35,342 nucleotides of DNA from Muribaculaceae bacterium (GCA_017477555.1 JAFUVK010000023.1:1-35342), one strand, 5' to 3'. Positions 1-8,275 are shown, counted from the first letter of the stretch. The notes: a model not told the origin generated them from the letters alone. A program made the numbers and translations.

Positions 1-20
1 CATATCTATTAATCGGATAA

Positions 21-50
21 ATGCTTGCCTTGTATGTGCAAGGCAAGCAT
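21..50 (-). terminator. Hairpin downstream of the beta-helix gene
   Basis: A perfect 12-bp inverted repeat (arms ATGCTTGCCTTG at 21-32 and its complement at 39-50) with a 6-nt loop lies 15 nt past the stop codon of the minus-strand gene. On the minus strand it is followed only by TTAT and an AT-rich stretch, so the U-tract is weak. It probably ends that transcript. Confidence 0.5.
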
Positions 51-64
51 GGGTTAAACATTTG

Positions 65-1152
65 TCACACTATAGATGAGCCACTTACCGGTTGCCACCC
101 GTTGGTGGTGTCATACTCATATAGGGTGCCGCCTTCCAAATGCAGCATTCCTTGCCAGGGTTGCAGTGGGCGCTCGTTGGCGGTGCCAGTATTGAATTGC
201 TTGATGCCATTTCCGAAGAAGTTGAGGTAGAACAAATGTGCGTATCGCGCATACTGATCAGCATAAACAACATTCTTTGTGCCACTGCCATTATAGGTTA
301 CAATATTGTTTTGAAAAACTAATTCGTTACAGCCTCCATCTGCCCAAAAATCATAATTCAAAATTTGTCTATCAGGAACCTTGTTAAAGAGCAATGTGCC
401 GGCGCTGGACAAATCAAATATCTCATTTTCTGTGATACTGATTGTTGCTGATCCATCCCACTTGCAGTACACCAAGGGTGCGCAATATATTTGATTTCGG
501 CGGGCGGTCACTGTGCCATCTGTGTCCTGAATCCAGAAGAAGTGAGTCCCAGTAGTAAATACTGAGTATTCGATTGCGTAGTTTGCATCATGTATGCCCT
601 TGACAATAAACCCATAGTCAGAAATTTGAGAAACTTGACATCGATAGACATTAACCTGATGTGAGTATCGCACAAATGTTGTGGCGGGAATATTGAATCT
701 ACAGCAATCCATGTGGATATAGTCCAAACCATCAAACAACCGAGAAAGATGGCCTGTGCCATGGATGTTGAAGTGTTTCATATGCAACTCTAATGGACCT
801 GCGTGCTGCAGTGAGCAACCACGGTATGCGAGAGTCTCAACGTAGGCATTGCACTCAATGTCAACGTGGTTAAGCTCAACTATAGGATTGTGAGGTGTCG
901 CACCGCCAATCCCCAACAGATAGAGGATGTCATAACCTGATTCTCCATGACGGTCAATGTCAATCTTGATGCTGATATGGTTTAACTCCGTGCGCCAGCT
1001 GCGGAAAAACTTTGAATCATACCATTGGCTGGATTAAACACAACATCACCATCGGTGGCGATGAATTCAACCTGTGGATGCGGTTCATTTCCCGCATTGT
1101 CCAATTCTGCCCCCATGCTGTTAAGGAGCACAAAAATTTTCTTCTTTAGCAT
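65..1152 (-). pseudogene. Frameshifted beta-helix-like surface protein
   Basis: The gene reads on the minus strand from an ATG at 1152 (MLKKKIFVLLN...) but this frame stops at 982. A second frame, open from about 1033 down to the stop at 65, continues smoothly (SQWYDSKFFRSWRTELN...). One missing base near 1031-1040, in a TTTAATCCAGCC context, would join them into one protein of about 360 residues. An intact ORF of 283 residues starts inside the second frame at 916, but nothing suggests this is the true start. The body has short, repeating beta-strand-rich turns (ITENEIF, FQNNIV, VNVYRCQV) typical of right-handed parallel beta-helix or pectate-lyase-like folds. The end (GGTLYEYDTTNGWQPV) resembles the YDTTxGW-type tails of phage or surface structural proteins. 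No enzyme family is recognised. A sequencing error rather than a true mutation is possible. A promoter and a 3' hairpin are both present. Confidence 0.6.
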
Positions 1153-1261
1153 AAAAATAAATTTTTGAGTTAATAATTACAATAATGAACACAAGTTTCA
1201 CCAGGAAAAATGTAAGAAAGTGTGTCTTGTTTCCAAATGAACCTTTGTTCTTTTTTTTGTG

Positions 1262-1292
1262 CAAATTTACAATTTTTTTCTGAAAATACCAA
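1262..1292 (-). promoter_or_regulatory. Bacteroidetes-type promoter for the beta-helix gene
   Basis: On the minus strand a -33-like cTTG (1290-1292) is followed after 20 nt by TAAATTTG (1262-1269), an exact match to the TAnnTTTG -7 box. The predicted start leaves a leader of about 100 nt before the ATG at 1152. Confidence 0.55.
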
Positions 1293-1414
1293 GGAGTGTA
1301 CGCAAAAAAACATATTTTAACAAGTTGGTGCGCTGCTGTAACTGTTCACCGATTATTCCTGCTGACAGTCAACTGGTTGCAAGAGTCAGCAACTAGCTCC
1401 CCTCCTAAGATAGG

Positions 1415-1494
1415 ACCAATGGTGCAAGCCGAACGCAGAGTGAGAACTTGTTCGCACTATGCTGAGACGCAGCCCATTGATGCTGGAAGAGCGG
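1415..1494. repeat. 80-bp hairpin insertion element, copy A
   Basis: The segment starts ACCAATGGTGCAAGCCGAA and ends CAGCCCATTGATGCTGGAAGAGCGG-like. It closely matches 32101-32179 at both ends while the centre differs. The ends pair (CAATGG with CCATTG). The centre forms its own stem, GAAC/GTTC and AGTG/CACT. It sits inside a 'cccctcctaagatagg ... ttgggggtgg' context, as if inserted into another dispersed repeat. Confidence 0.6.
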
Positions 1495-1568
1495 TTGGGG
1501 GTGGTATGACAACCGCCATGACAGGGCAAAAGTTGATTATAATTGAGACATGATGCGCCTGGGATTCA

Positions 1569-1712
1569 ACCCCACCCCTCACCCCTCCCCAGCTAGGGGA
1601 GGGGAAAAAGAAGAATCGGTGAATAGTTACGCGCTGCTGTAACTATTCACCGATTGGTTCCAGCGAGCCTCCCCTCCCCTTTCTCAAAGGGGAGGGGTTG
1701 GGGGTGGGGTTT
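1569..1712. repeat. Large palindromic intergenic repeat with 17-bp perfect core
   Basis: C-rich (CCCCACCCCTCACCCC) and G-rich (GGGGTTGGGGGTGGGG) outer arms bracket a perfect 17-bp inverted repeat: AATCGGTGAATAGTTAC at 1614-1630 and its complement at 1639-1655, with an 8-nt loop. Each outer arm also contains its own hairpin (CCCCTCCCC AGCT AGGGGAGGGG). Related pieces occur at 1333-1356, 21586-21632, 22556-22580, 32080-32202 and 35136-35150. It is probably a miniature dispersed element rather than a terminator. Confidence 0.6.
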
Positions 1713-1841
1713 GGATAATCTTGGCTGCACTCAATTGATGCAGGCATCATTGCGCTCATTTGCACAAGATTTTACCCCGTCAGGCCGAACAGGGTGGAAC
1801 TGCGTCATTCGCATGGGAGGGACGCTTGGGTGTCTGCCTGT

Positions 1842-1982
1842 ACCGGGGTTGCGCTGGCGCTTCACCCTGGCCTGTGGTCTGCCGCCCATTCTGGGCTTGT
1901 TCGTTTGTTTTGACCCTGTCACCGGGGTTGCGCTATCGCTCCACCCTGGCCTGTGGTCTGCCAGCCCTTCGGGCTTGTTGTT
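1842..1982. repeat. Imperfect direct repeat, two copies, 79-bp period
   Basis: Two similar units start ACCGGGGTTGCGCT at 1842 and 1921. Both continue through CACCCTGGCCTGTGGTCTGCC and end near GGGCTTGTT. They look like a degenerate duplicated dispersed repeat, not coding sequence. Confidence 0.55.
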
Positions 1983-2064
1983 GGGCAGTAATTATGCATT
2001 GTTGTGCATTGAGAAAGGAGGGGAGTTGTGGCTGCTCAACCGGTCACTTGTCGCTCGTCTGATC

Positions 2065-2080
2065 ACGCGGCACGCCGCGT
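2065..2080. repeat. Short GC palindrome
   Basis: ACGCGGC-AC-GCCGCGT is a perfect 7-bp stem with a 2-nt centre. It lies at the right end of the repeat-rich region, followed by GTCCCTACC. It is probably a fragment of another dispersed palindromic repeat. Confidence 0.4.
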
Positions 2081-2267
2081 CCCTACCTTAACCATTGTTT
2101 ATTTCTTTGGCGCAGCAGCCTAGGTGGGGGACTGAATGGATGCCTGTTTAGTGGTATTCTATGTTAAGATGGTTGTAATAATGTATAATAGGTAGGCCTG
2201 TGCCGACGCTCTTCGGCCTCTTATGGGGCGCGGACCGAATATTATGTTACGGGTGCCGGTGGGCGGG

Positions 2268-3440
2268 CTAGAGTCGCACTTTCTGGACGTAGTCGCCCAC
2301 GATGACGATGTAGACGCGGTCGGGGTGCAGGGTCAGAATCTGGCCGTCGTTGCTGGGACGGTAGTAGTAGCGGCGGCCATACACGTCGTAGACCGAGGTC
2401 CAGGTGCCGTGGTTGTCGCCCTCGATGTGCAACACACCGTCCAGAGCGTAGATCAATGGGTGTGTGCGCTCGGAGGCCAGGTCGGCTATGCCAGTCTGAG
2501 AGGCATTGACAACGACAGTGGTGGCGTCATCGCTGTCGTTGGTGCCATCGGTGGGCACTACCACATACTCAGCGTTGTGGTCGCCGATGGGCAGGTAGTA
2601 GTGGTCGGCGGTGGTCAGGGCCATCTGGTAGCCGTCCTCGCCATAGATGCGGTAGGCCAGGCAACGACCCAGCTCCACACGGCTCCAGTTGTCGCCCCAC
2701 GGCTCGTTGTGTAGCTCAAAGCTGGGCACCACATTGTCGCTGACCCACAGCGAGTAGCGGTGATGGTCGCCCCAGCAGCTGTCGGCACGCCAGGCCTGCA
2801 CGGCGCGCTCGTCGGGCAATACCAGGTCCACGCCGCTCACGGCGGGCATAGCGTCGTCGCCCATCCATACCGGCGGGTGCGAGGCTGTGCTGTAGACCTC
2901 AAACAGGTTGTGGCAACCGTCGAAGGCATAGTCGCCCACCTCGGTCAGTGCAGGTGGCAGGAACACGGTGTGCAGGTGGTTGCAGTCCTCGAAGGCCGAG
3001 TCGTCGATGCGCGTCACGCCTTCAGGTATCAAGATGCTGGTTATGTCGGTGCCGGCGAGCATGCCGCGGCTCACCTGCTCCAAGTGCAGCGGCAGCGTCA
3101 CACTGTGCAGGTCGAATGCATCGGCCATAGCCCAGCGACCGATGTGAGTGACCGTGTTGGGCAGCTGCAGCTCGGTGATGGCCGAGTTGTAGAACGCACT
3201 GTCGGCCACGGCGGTGACACGGTAGTTCGCACCGTTGTAATACACCGTTTCGGGCACGATGACCACGTCGGCATAGGCACTCACTCCATCAGTGACCCAC
3301 GGAGCCACTGCCGCCTCGTCGTCGCCGATGGCGCAGTAGCGCAAGCCACCGCTCACCCACTCCTGTGCAGCCAGTGGCGACAGGCAAGAAGTGATAATCG
3401 CGAGGCAAAAGACGATATGCGAGAGGTAAGAATTATTCAT
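2268..3440 (-). CDS. Secreted BspA-type leucine-rich repeat protein
   Basis: A 390-residue protein. It starts with a signal peptide (MNNSYLSHIVFCLAIITSCLSPLAAQ; probable cleavage after AAA or AAQ near residue 26). Residues of about 75-190 hold four to five LRR_5 units of the BspA type, with repeating patterns such as ITELQLPNTVTHIG, ITSILIPEGVTRID and LHTVFLPPALTEVGDYAF. The last 65 residues (VYDVYGRRYYY ... DRVYIVIVGDYVQKVRL) match the layout of type IX secretion C-terminal sorting domains, so the protein is probably exported and surface-attached; this is inferred from the motif pattern. In known BspA relatives such repeats mediate binding to host or bacterial surfaces. The start lies 23 nt after the murF-alr stop, so the gene is probably the last of the GSCFA-murF/alr operon. 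Confidence 0.8.
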   Translation of the reverse strand: MNNSYLSHIVFCLAIITSCLSPLAAQEWVSGGLRYCAIGDDEAAVAPWVTDGVSAYADVVIVPETVYYNGANYRVTAVADSAFYNSAITELQLPNTVTHIGRWAMADAFDLHSVTLPLHLEQVSRGMLAGTDITSILIPEGVTRIDDSAFEDCNHLHTVFLPPALTEVGDYAFDGCHNLFEVYSTASHPPVWMGDDAMPAVSGVDLVLPDERAVQAWRADSCWGDHHRYSLWVSDNVVPSFELHNEPWGDNWSRVELGRCLAYRIYGEDGYQMALTTADHYYLPIGDHNAEYVVVPTDGTNDSDDATTVVVNASQTGIADLASERTHPLIYALDGVLHIEGDNHGTWTSVYDVYGRRYYYRPSNDGQILTLHPDRVYIVIVGDYVQKVRL

Positions 3441-3463
3441 TATTTTTGATCAATTATTGTTCA

Positions 3464-5968
3464 TTACTCGCGGTAGTAGACGCGCTTGACACGCGTCGAC
3501 ACGCTGGTAAGCACCTCGTAGCTGATGGTACCCCGCACGCGCGCCAGCTCGTCGATGGCGATGTGGCGCCCGAACACCTCAACGTGGTCGCCCACCTGCA
3601 CATCGGTGTCGGTGACGTCGATCATCACAGCATCCATGCACACGTTGCCCACCGTGGGGCAGCGCTTGCCACCGGCCCACAGTGCAATGGCACCGTTGCC
3701 GTAGCGGCGGTCGAGGCCGTCGGCATAGCCAATGGGTACGGTGGCGATACGCGAGTCACGCTGCAGCACACCGCGTCGCCCATAGCCGATGGTGGTGCCG
3801 GCCGGCCACTGCTTGATGCTGATGACCACCGACTGCAACGTGGCCACCGGCTGCAGGGCATCCTCGCGAGGATCGTCGACGGTGCGCATCCCGTACAACC
3901 CGATGCCGATGCGCACCATCTCCATCTGACGTTCAGGAAACCGCACGATGCCTGCCGTGTTCAGGATGTGCCTCGGCAGGGTGGGGTAGTGCTGGCGAAG
4001 CAGCCCGGCGCACTGGTCGAAGTAGCTGAACTGCTGCAGGGTGTACTCATCCTCGCCGGGCACGTCGGCTACGCTCAGGTGCGAGAACACCGAGGCGGGC
4101 TGCACAATGTGCTGGTCTTGCAGCAGCTCGATGACGGCGGGCAATTGCTCAAGCGTAAACCCCAGGCGGTGCATGCCGGTGTCCACCTTGATGTGGATGG
4201 GCAGGGGAGCGCCGGTCTGATAACGTGCTCCCTCCTTGATGAGCTGACGGCACATCTCCAGACTGTAGACCTCGGGCTCGAGGCGCAGGGTGAACAGCGA
4301 CTTGTAGTTGGTGACCATGGGGTTGAGCACGATGATGGGCATGGTGATGCCTGCCTTGCGCAGTTGCACGCCCTCGTCCTGAACGGCCACGGCCAGATAG
4401 TCGGCACCGCGGTCTTGCAGTGTCTTGGCCACCTCATACGACCCCGTGCCATATCCGCTGGCCTTGACCATTGCCACGGTGCGTGTGGTGGGCTTGATGA
4501 GCGACTTGAACAGCTTGAAGTTGTGCGCCAGCGCATTGAGGTCGATTTCCTCGACCGTCTGGTGCTGTTTGGCCTCGAGCATGTCCAGAATCTGACCGAA
4601 GTCAAACTCCTTGCCGCCCTTGACCAGCACCGTCTCGTCGTCAAAGTCGCCCTGGGCCATCTCCGACAGGAACTGTGCCGTCGACCCGAAGAAGTGTGCC
4701 TCGGGCAGCGAAGCGAACAGCTCTTGCTGACGGCACATTTCGGGGCCGATGCCATAGAAACGGTCAATCTGCTTGGCGCGCATTAGGCTCCGTACACGGC
4801 TGTAGAGCACGTGTGGCTCAATGGCCTCGGGGTTGAGGTCGCTCAAGATGACCGCGCTGCGGCGGTTGCCGGCGCGGCGCATCATGAAGTTTACTGCCGG
4901 GGTGAGGGTGACAAAGTCGTTGGGATACTCGTCGGTGATGATGGTGCAGTCGTTCACACCCTCGATGACGTTGATACGTGTGCCCACAGGCATGAGCCGC
5001 ACCATGCGCTGGGCGATAACCTCGGGTGCAATGCCCAGGTTCAGCATCACGGCCAGGCAGGTGATGGCATTGTTCACGTCCATGGCATCGGTCATGGGCA
5101 GGGTCAGCGTATGCTGCTCGCCAGCGAAGGTATAGTTCAGTTCGGTGCGGTGCTCACAACTCGACACCAGCTCGACAAAGAGTTCCTTGTCGGGGTCGGT
5201 CTTCGACCAGGCGATGATGTCGATGGGGGCCTCATCGCTTGCGTCGAGCAGGGGCTTGATGGCTTTGCGCACACCCAGGTCATCGGCGCGGTAGACGATG
5301 CTCTGGCAGTTGTATAGTATCTTGGCCTTCTCGGCCGCCTTGCGGTCCATGTCGTCGCCAAACTCGTCCTCGGGCTCGGGCGCAATGTTGGTCACCACGC
5401 CCATGGTGGGCCTAATCATGCTGTGCAGCCTAGCCATCTCGCCCGGTCGCGAGATGCCGGCCTCGATAATGGCTAGCGTGGTGTCGTCGTCGATGTCCCA
5501 CAGCGACAAGGGCACACCAATCTGTGAGTTGAAGCTGCGGGGCGAGCGCACAATGCGGTAGTCGTCGCACAGCAGCTGATAGAGCCACTCCTTGACGGTG
5601 GTCTTGCCGCGTGTGCCGGTGATGCCGATGATTGGGATGTCAAACTGCATGCGGTGCTCGGTAGCCAGGTTTTGCAGGGCGTCGAGCACACTGGGCACAT
5701 GCAGGATGTTGCTTGTGCTGTACACCTCGTCGTCAATCTCGTCTAGGGTCTCGACAACGAAGCTGCGCACGCCCTGGTCGTAGAGATAGCGCACATAGCG
5801 CTGGCCGCCGCTGTCCTGAGCGGTGGGTAGCGCAAAGAACAGGGTCTCGGCGGGCAGAACCAGCGAGCGCGAGTCGGTAAGCAACTGGCTCACATCGGCA
5901 TCGGGGGCTTGGAGGCTGGCGCCCCGCGCACCCATCATTTCGGCGATTTCTTGGATGCTATATTTCAT
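3464..5968 (-). CDS. murF-alr: Bifunctional UDP-MurNAc-tripeptide:D-Ala-D-Ala ligase / alanine racemase
   Basis: An 834-residue fusion typical of Bacteroidetes. Residues 1-465 are MurF, which adds D-Ala-D-Ala to the UDP-MurNAc-tripeptide in the cytoplasm. The ATP loop GTRGKTT is at 118-124, and the Mur-type EAGISRPGEM is at about 169-178. Residues 470-834 are a fold-type III alanine racemase making D-Ala. The PLP lysine is K502 (MVKASGYGTG), the second-base tyrosine lies in IGYGRRG, and PIGYADG and ISYEVLT motifs follow. One chain thus supplies D-Ala and uses its dimer. The MurF C-terminal signature is unusual: the common MRLE and DSYNSD-like segments read GTRINV (329-334) and TDEYPND (345-351). 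This could be lineage drift. The upstream GSCFA gene ends 31 nt before the start, and the LRR gene follows after 23 nt, indicating an operon. Confidence 0.96.
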   Translation of the reverse strand: MKYSIQEIAEMMGARGASLQAPDADVSQLLTDSRSLVLPAETLFFALPTAQDSGGQRYVRYLYDQGVRSFVVETLDEIDDEVYSTSNILHVPSVLDALQNLATEHRMQFDIPIIGITGTRGKTTVKEWLYQLLCDDYRIVRSPRSFNSQIGVPLSLWDIDDDTTLAIIEAGISRPGEMARLHSMIRPTMGVVTNIAPEPEDEFGDDMDRKAAEKAKILYNCQSIVYRADDLGVRKAIKPLLDASDEAPIDIIAWSKTDPDKELFVELVSSCEHRTELNYTFAGEQHTLTLPMTDAMDVNNAITCLAVMLNLGIAPEVIAQRMVRLMPVGTRINVIEGVNDCTIITDEYPNDFVTLTPAVNFMMRRAGNRRSAVILSDLNPEAIEPHVLYSRVRSLMRAKQIDRFYGIGPEMCRQQELFASLPEAHFFGSTAQFLSEMAQGDFDDETVLVKGGKEFDFGQILDMLEAKQHQTVEEIDLNALAHNFKLFKSLIKPTTRTVAMVKASGYGTGSYEVAKTLQDRGADYLAVAVQDEGVQLRKAGITMPIIVLNPMVTNYKSLFTLRLEPEVYSLEMCRQLIKEGARYQTGAPLPIHIKVDTGMHRLGFTLEQLPAVIELLQDQHIVQPASVFSHLSVADVPGEDEYTLQQFSYFDQCAGLLRQHYPTLPRHILNTAGIVRFPERQMEMVRIGIGLYGMRTVDDPREDALQPVATLQSVVISIKQWPAGTTIGYGRRGVLQRDSRIATVPIGYADGLDRRYGNGAIALWAGGKRCPTVGNVCMDAVMIDVTDTDVQVGDHVEVFGRHIAIDELARVRGTISYEVLTSVSTRVKRVYYRE

Positions 5969-5999
5969 TAAGTTGTGAGTTACGGGTTGGGGTCAGGAT

Positions 6000-6965
6000 T
6001 TACAGGAGGTTGAGGCGCTCAAGGTAAGGATATTCCTTGACCAGATTGCGCACCACCATGCGCGTGTCGGTGTTGAAGCGGTCCACCACCTCTCGGTTAC
6101 TGCTCATCGGGCGGTGCGCCAGTCGCTTGCTCACACGCTCGCACCGGGCTATGGCTTGTGCCGAGCGGTCGTCGAAGTAGGTGGCCTGGAACATCTGCCA
6201 GATATACTCAATGGCCACCTCGCTAGGGTGAACCATGTCGGTAGCATAGAAGCGATAGTCGCGCAAGTCGTCCATCACAATCTCGTAGGCGGGGAAATAG
6301 GTCAGCAGAGGATCGTGCAGGTCGCGCAGCACACGGTCGATGGCTACACGCAGGGTGGACTTGCTCAGCGAGTTGACCTCAAGGCCATCGGCCACATGGC
6401 GGATGGGGCTGACGGTGAAGATGACGCGCAGTTGCGGGTTGAACTGGCGCAGGCGTGTGCACATACGCTCGAGCGACCGGGCAATAGTGTCCACGTCGGC
6501 CAATTCGCGCTCAAACTGCGTGGGAGGCACCTTGTGGCAGTTGCTGACCACCTGGCCGTTCTGACGCAGGCGGTAGACCATGGCCGTGCCCAGTGTCACC
6601 ACCAGCACCTGACTGGTCGACAGGTGGTCGTGGCCGCGGGCGATGCGTTGGTTCATGCGCTGCAGCGCGCCGTCCTTGTCGGGCATCGAGTAGCGCGAGT
6701 GAAACGCATAGTGATTCCACACACCGCCTTGCTGAAACAGGTCGATGCCCGCCACTGGCTCGTTGTCAATCAGGCGGTCAACGCTGGCAGCGATGCTCAG
6801 CGGGTTGTAGATGGTGCCGAAGGGGTTAACATCGACCAGCATCATCGCCTGCCGCAACTTTGCTCCGATGTTGTCGCTGAAGCACGACCCCATCATCACC
6901 AGTGTGTCGCTGTGGTGCAGCCAGCCTTGGTTGTCACCCATGTGTATGGTGGTTCTGAATTCCAT
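6000..6965 (-). CDS. GSCFA family protein
   Basis: A 321-residue cytoplasmic-looking protein without a signal peptide. The family-naming motif is MGSCFSDNIG, with G26-S27-C28-F29 near the N-terminus, followed by NPFGTIYNPLSI. A later block (SPIRHVADGLEVNSLSKSTLR) and the YATDMVHPSEVAIEYIW segment contain the D-x-x-H arrangement seen in SGNH/GDSL-type hydrolases. S27 and the D/H pair are therefore plausible catalytic residues. The family is common in Bacteroidetes and its substrate is not established. It is the first gene of the operon with murF-alr (31-nt gap), which hints at a cell-envelope role; that is inference. A -7 box lies 21 nt upstream of the ATG. Confidence 0.88.
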   Translation of the reverse strand: MEFRTTIHMGDNQGWLHHSDTLVMMGSCFSDNIGAKLRQAMMLVDVNPFGTIYNPLSIAASVDRLIDNEPVAGIDLFQQGGVWNHYAFHSRYSMPDKDGALQRMNQRIARGHDHLSTSQVLVVTLGTAMVYRLRQNGQVVSNCHKVPPTQFERELADVDTIARSLERMCTRLRQFNPQLRVIFTVSPIRHVADGLEVNSLSKSTLRVAIDRVLRDLHDPLLTYFPAYEIVMDDLRDYRFYATDMVHPSEVAIEYIWQMFQATYFDDRSAQAIARCERVSKRLAHRPMSSNREVVDRFNTDTRMVVRNLVKEYPYLERLNLL

Positions 6966-6985
6966 TTCACGTCGGTTTAAGACTG

Positions 6986-6993
6986 CAAAGATA
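6986..6993 (-). promoter_or_regulatory. -7 box for the GSCFA-murF/alr-LRR operon
   Basis: TATCTTTG, read on the minus strand, matches TAnnTTTG and lies 20 nt before the ATG at 6965. It predicts a very short leader. No clear TTTG -33 element was found at the usual 19-20 nt spacing. Confidence 0.5.
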
Positions 6994-7324
6994 GTATTTT
7001 TTAATGATAATTGAGGGGGTGAGGGGTAAGAATTGTTGGCGCAGGTGGATTTTTTTAAATAAAAAGCTCCAGTTCCTCGCCTTGTGCTGTGGTGGACAGT
7101 TCTCCTTTAACTACAAAAAAGTTGCATCTGGTGTGACTCGGATAAAGTGCTTGTGCCCGGCCAGCCGTGGCAGGCTCGCGTGGCACGTGATTTGTCGCAT
7201 TTTGGTCGCAAAATGCCGCTCAATGGTAGGTGATGGGCCATTGTTGCATGATTTGACAGGTTTGTGGCATAGAATGTTGTGGCTTGACGATAATTTTGTC
7301 GGCAGAAAATTGTAATTTTGCATC
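6994..7324. other. Divergent intergenic region with consecutive hairpins
   Basis: A gap of about 330 nt between the divergent GSCFA and manA genes, with no credible ORF. At 7197-7216 there is a perfect 8-bp stem with a GTCG tetraloop (GCATTTTG/CAAAATGC). At 7221-7243, CAATGG pairs with CCATTG. Upstream, GTGCC at about 7153 can pair with GGCAC at about 7182, enclosing further GC complementarity. It could be a structured leader for manA or a small RNA. No known riboswitch class was recognised. Confidence 0.4.
7291..7298 (+). promoter_or_regulatory. Possible -7 box for manA
   Basis: TAATTTTG at 7291-7298 matches TAnnTTTG and would give a leader of about 20 nt. A second copy at 7313-7320 is only 4 nt before the ATG and would give an almost leaderless mRNA. 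Neither has a good -33 partner. Confidence 0.35.
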
Positions 7325-8275
7325 ATGATTCTAAAACCCTACAAATTTAAACCGCTGCTCAAGACTGTGATTTGGGGCGGCGACAAGATTGTTGCATTCA
7401 AGGGCATCGAAAGCGAACTGAGCCTAGTGGGCGAGAGCTGGGAGCTGTCGGGGGTCGAAGGGCACGAGTCGGTGGTCGACGGCGGTCCCGACGACGGACT
7501 GACGTTGAGCCAACTCATTGCTCGCCATGGGGCGGAACTGTTGGGCGAACGTGTCTATCGCCAACACGGTACACGCTTTCCGCTGTTGGTCAAACTCATT
7601 GATGCCCGGCGCAACTTGTCGGTGCAGGTGCATCCCGACGACGAGATGGCCCGTCGCGAGCATGGCTGTGATGGCAAGACCGAAATGTGGTATGTAATTG
7701 ACCATGAGCCGGGAGCGAAAATCATGGCAGGCTTTGCACGGCATATAACCCCCGACGATTACGACCGCATGGTGGCCGACGGAACTATCATGGAGGCGGT
7801 GGAGCATCACACATCGCGCCGTGGACAAGTCTACTTCTTGCCTGCCGGACGCATCCATGCCATCGGGGAGGGTAACTTTATTGCCGAGATTCAGCAGACC
7901 AGCGACATCACCTATCGAGTGTTTGATTATAATCGGGTCGATGCCCAGGGACACTCACGTGAGTTGCATACACAGCTTGCACGACAGGCGCTGGATTTTG
8001 CCGACTGTGGCCGGTGCAGGCCGACACTCGGCGAGAGTGGTACACTGGTGCAGTGCAAGTATTTCACTGTAAGCAAGCTCGATGTTGATGGCTGCAGGCC
8101 TCTGCCGATGCCCGACTCGTGTGTGGTGATGATGTGCGTGGCCGGTCAGGCCACTGTTGTCGGTGGTTCAGAGTCTGTGGCATCGCTGCGCCAGGGGCAG
8201 ACGCTGTTGCTGCCGGCGACCATGACCCAGGTCGCCTTGCGCGGACAGGCTACATTGCTGATCGCCTGTCCTTGA
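7325..8275 (+). CDS. manA: Class I mannose-6-phosphate isomerase
   Basis: A 316-residue cupin-type zinc enzyme interconverting mannose 6-phosphate and fructose 6-phosphate, linking glycolysis with GDP-mannose and glycan precursor synthesis. The zinc ligands expected for the family are all visible: Q101 and H103 in SVQVHPDDEMA, E120 in GKTEMWYV, and H178 in PAGRIHAIGEG. The conserved R-V-F-D-Y-N segment follows at about 198-203. The length fits the short Bacteroidetes/Firmicutes type that lacks the larger eukaryotic insertions. The ATG at 7325 is the first in frame and precedes the family-typical KPYKFKPLLKTVIWGG. It converges with a glycosyltransferase gene, with only 7 nt between the stop codons and no clear terminator. 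The neighbouring glycan genes make a role in sugar-nucleotide supply plausible. Confidence 0.93.
   Translation: MILKPYKFKPLLKTVIWGGDKIVAFKGIESELSLVGESWELSGVEGHESVVDGGPDDGLTLSQLIARHGAELLGERVYRQHGTRFPLLVKLIDARRNLSVQVHPDDEMARREHGCDGKTEMWYVIDHEPGAKIMAGFARHITPDDYDRMVADGTIMEAVEHHTSRRGQVYFLPAGRIHAIGEGNFIAEIQQTSDITYRVFDYNRVDAQGHSRELHTQLARQALDFADCGRCRPTLGESGTLVQCKYFTVSKLDVDGCRPLPMPDSCVVMMCVAGQATVVGGSESVASLRQGQTLLLPATMTQVALRGQATLLIACP

Larger units (their letters stand above)
1153..2267. other. Gene-free, repeat-rich intergenic region
   Basis: About 1.1 kb without a credible gene. It holds the promoter of the gene to its left and, further right, a chain of dispersed repeats that are listed separately. 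ORFs of 85-163 residues here have low-complexity or repeat-derived translations and no recognisable family. No terminator was seen for the LRR gene ending at 2268. Confidence 0.7.

Noticed and set aside
1654-2091. 145-residue open frame in the repeat region
   Set aside because: Its translation is built from the dispersed repeats (including the 79-bp duplicate); no conserved features.
3446-4786. 446-residue open frame antisense to murF-alr
   Set aside because: Histidine-, valine- and glycine-rich shadow of a GC-rich gene with clear family motifs on the other strand.
7111-7326. 71-residue minus-strand frame upstream of manA
   Set aside because: No start signal and no recognisable family; it overlaps hairpins and the manA -7 boxes.
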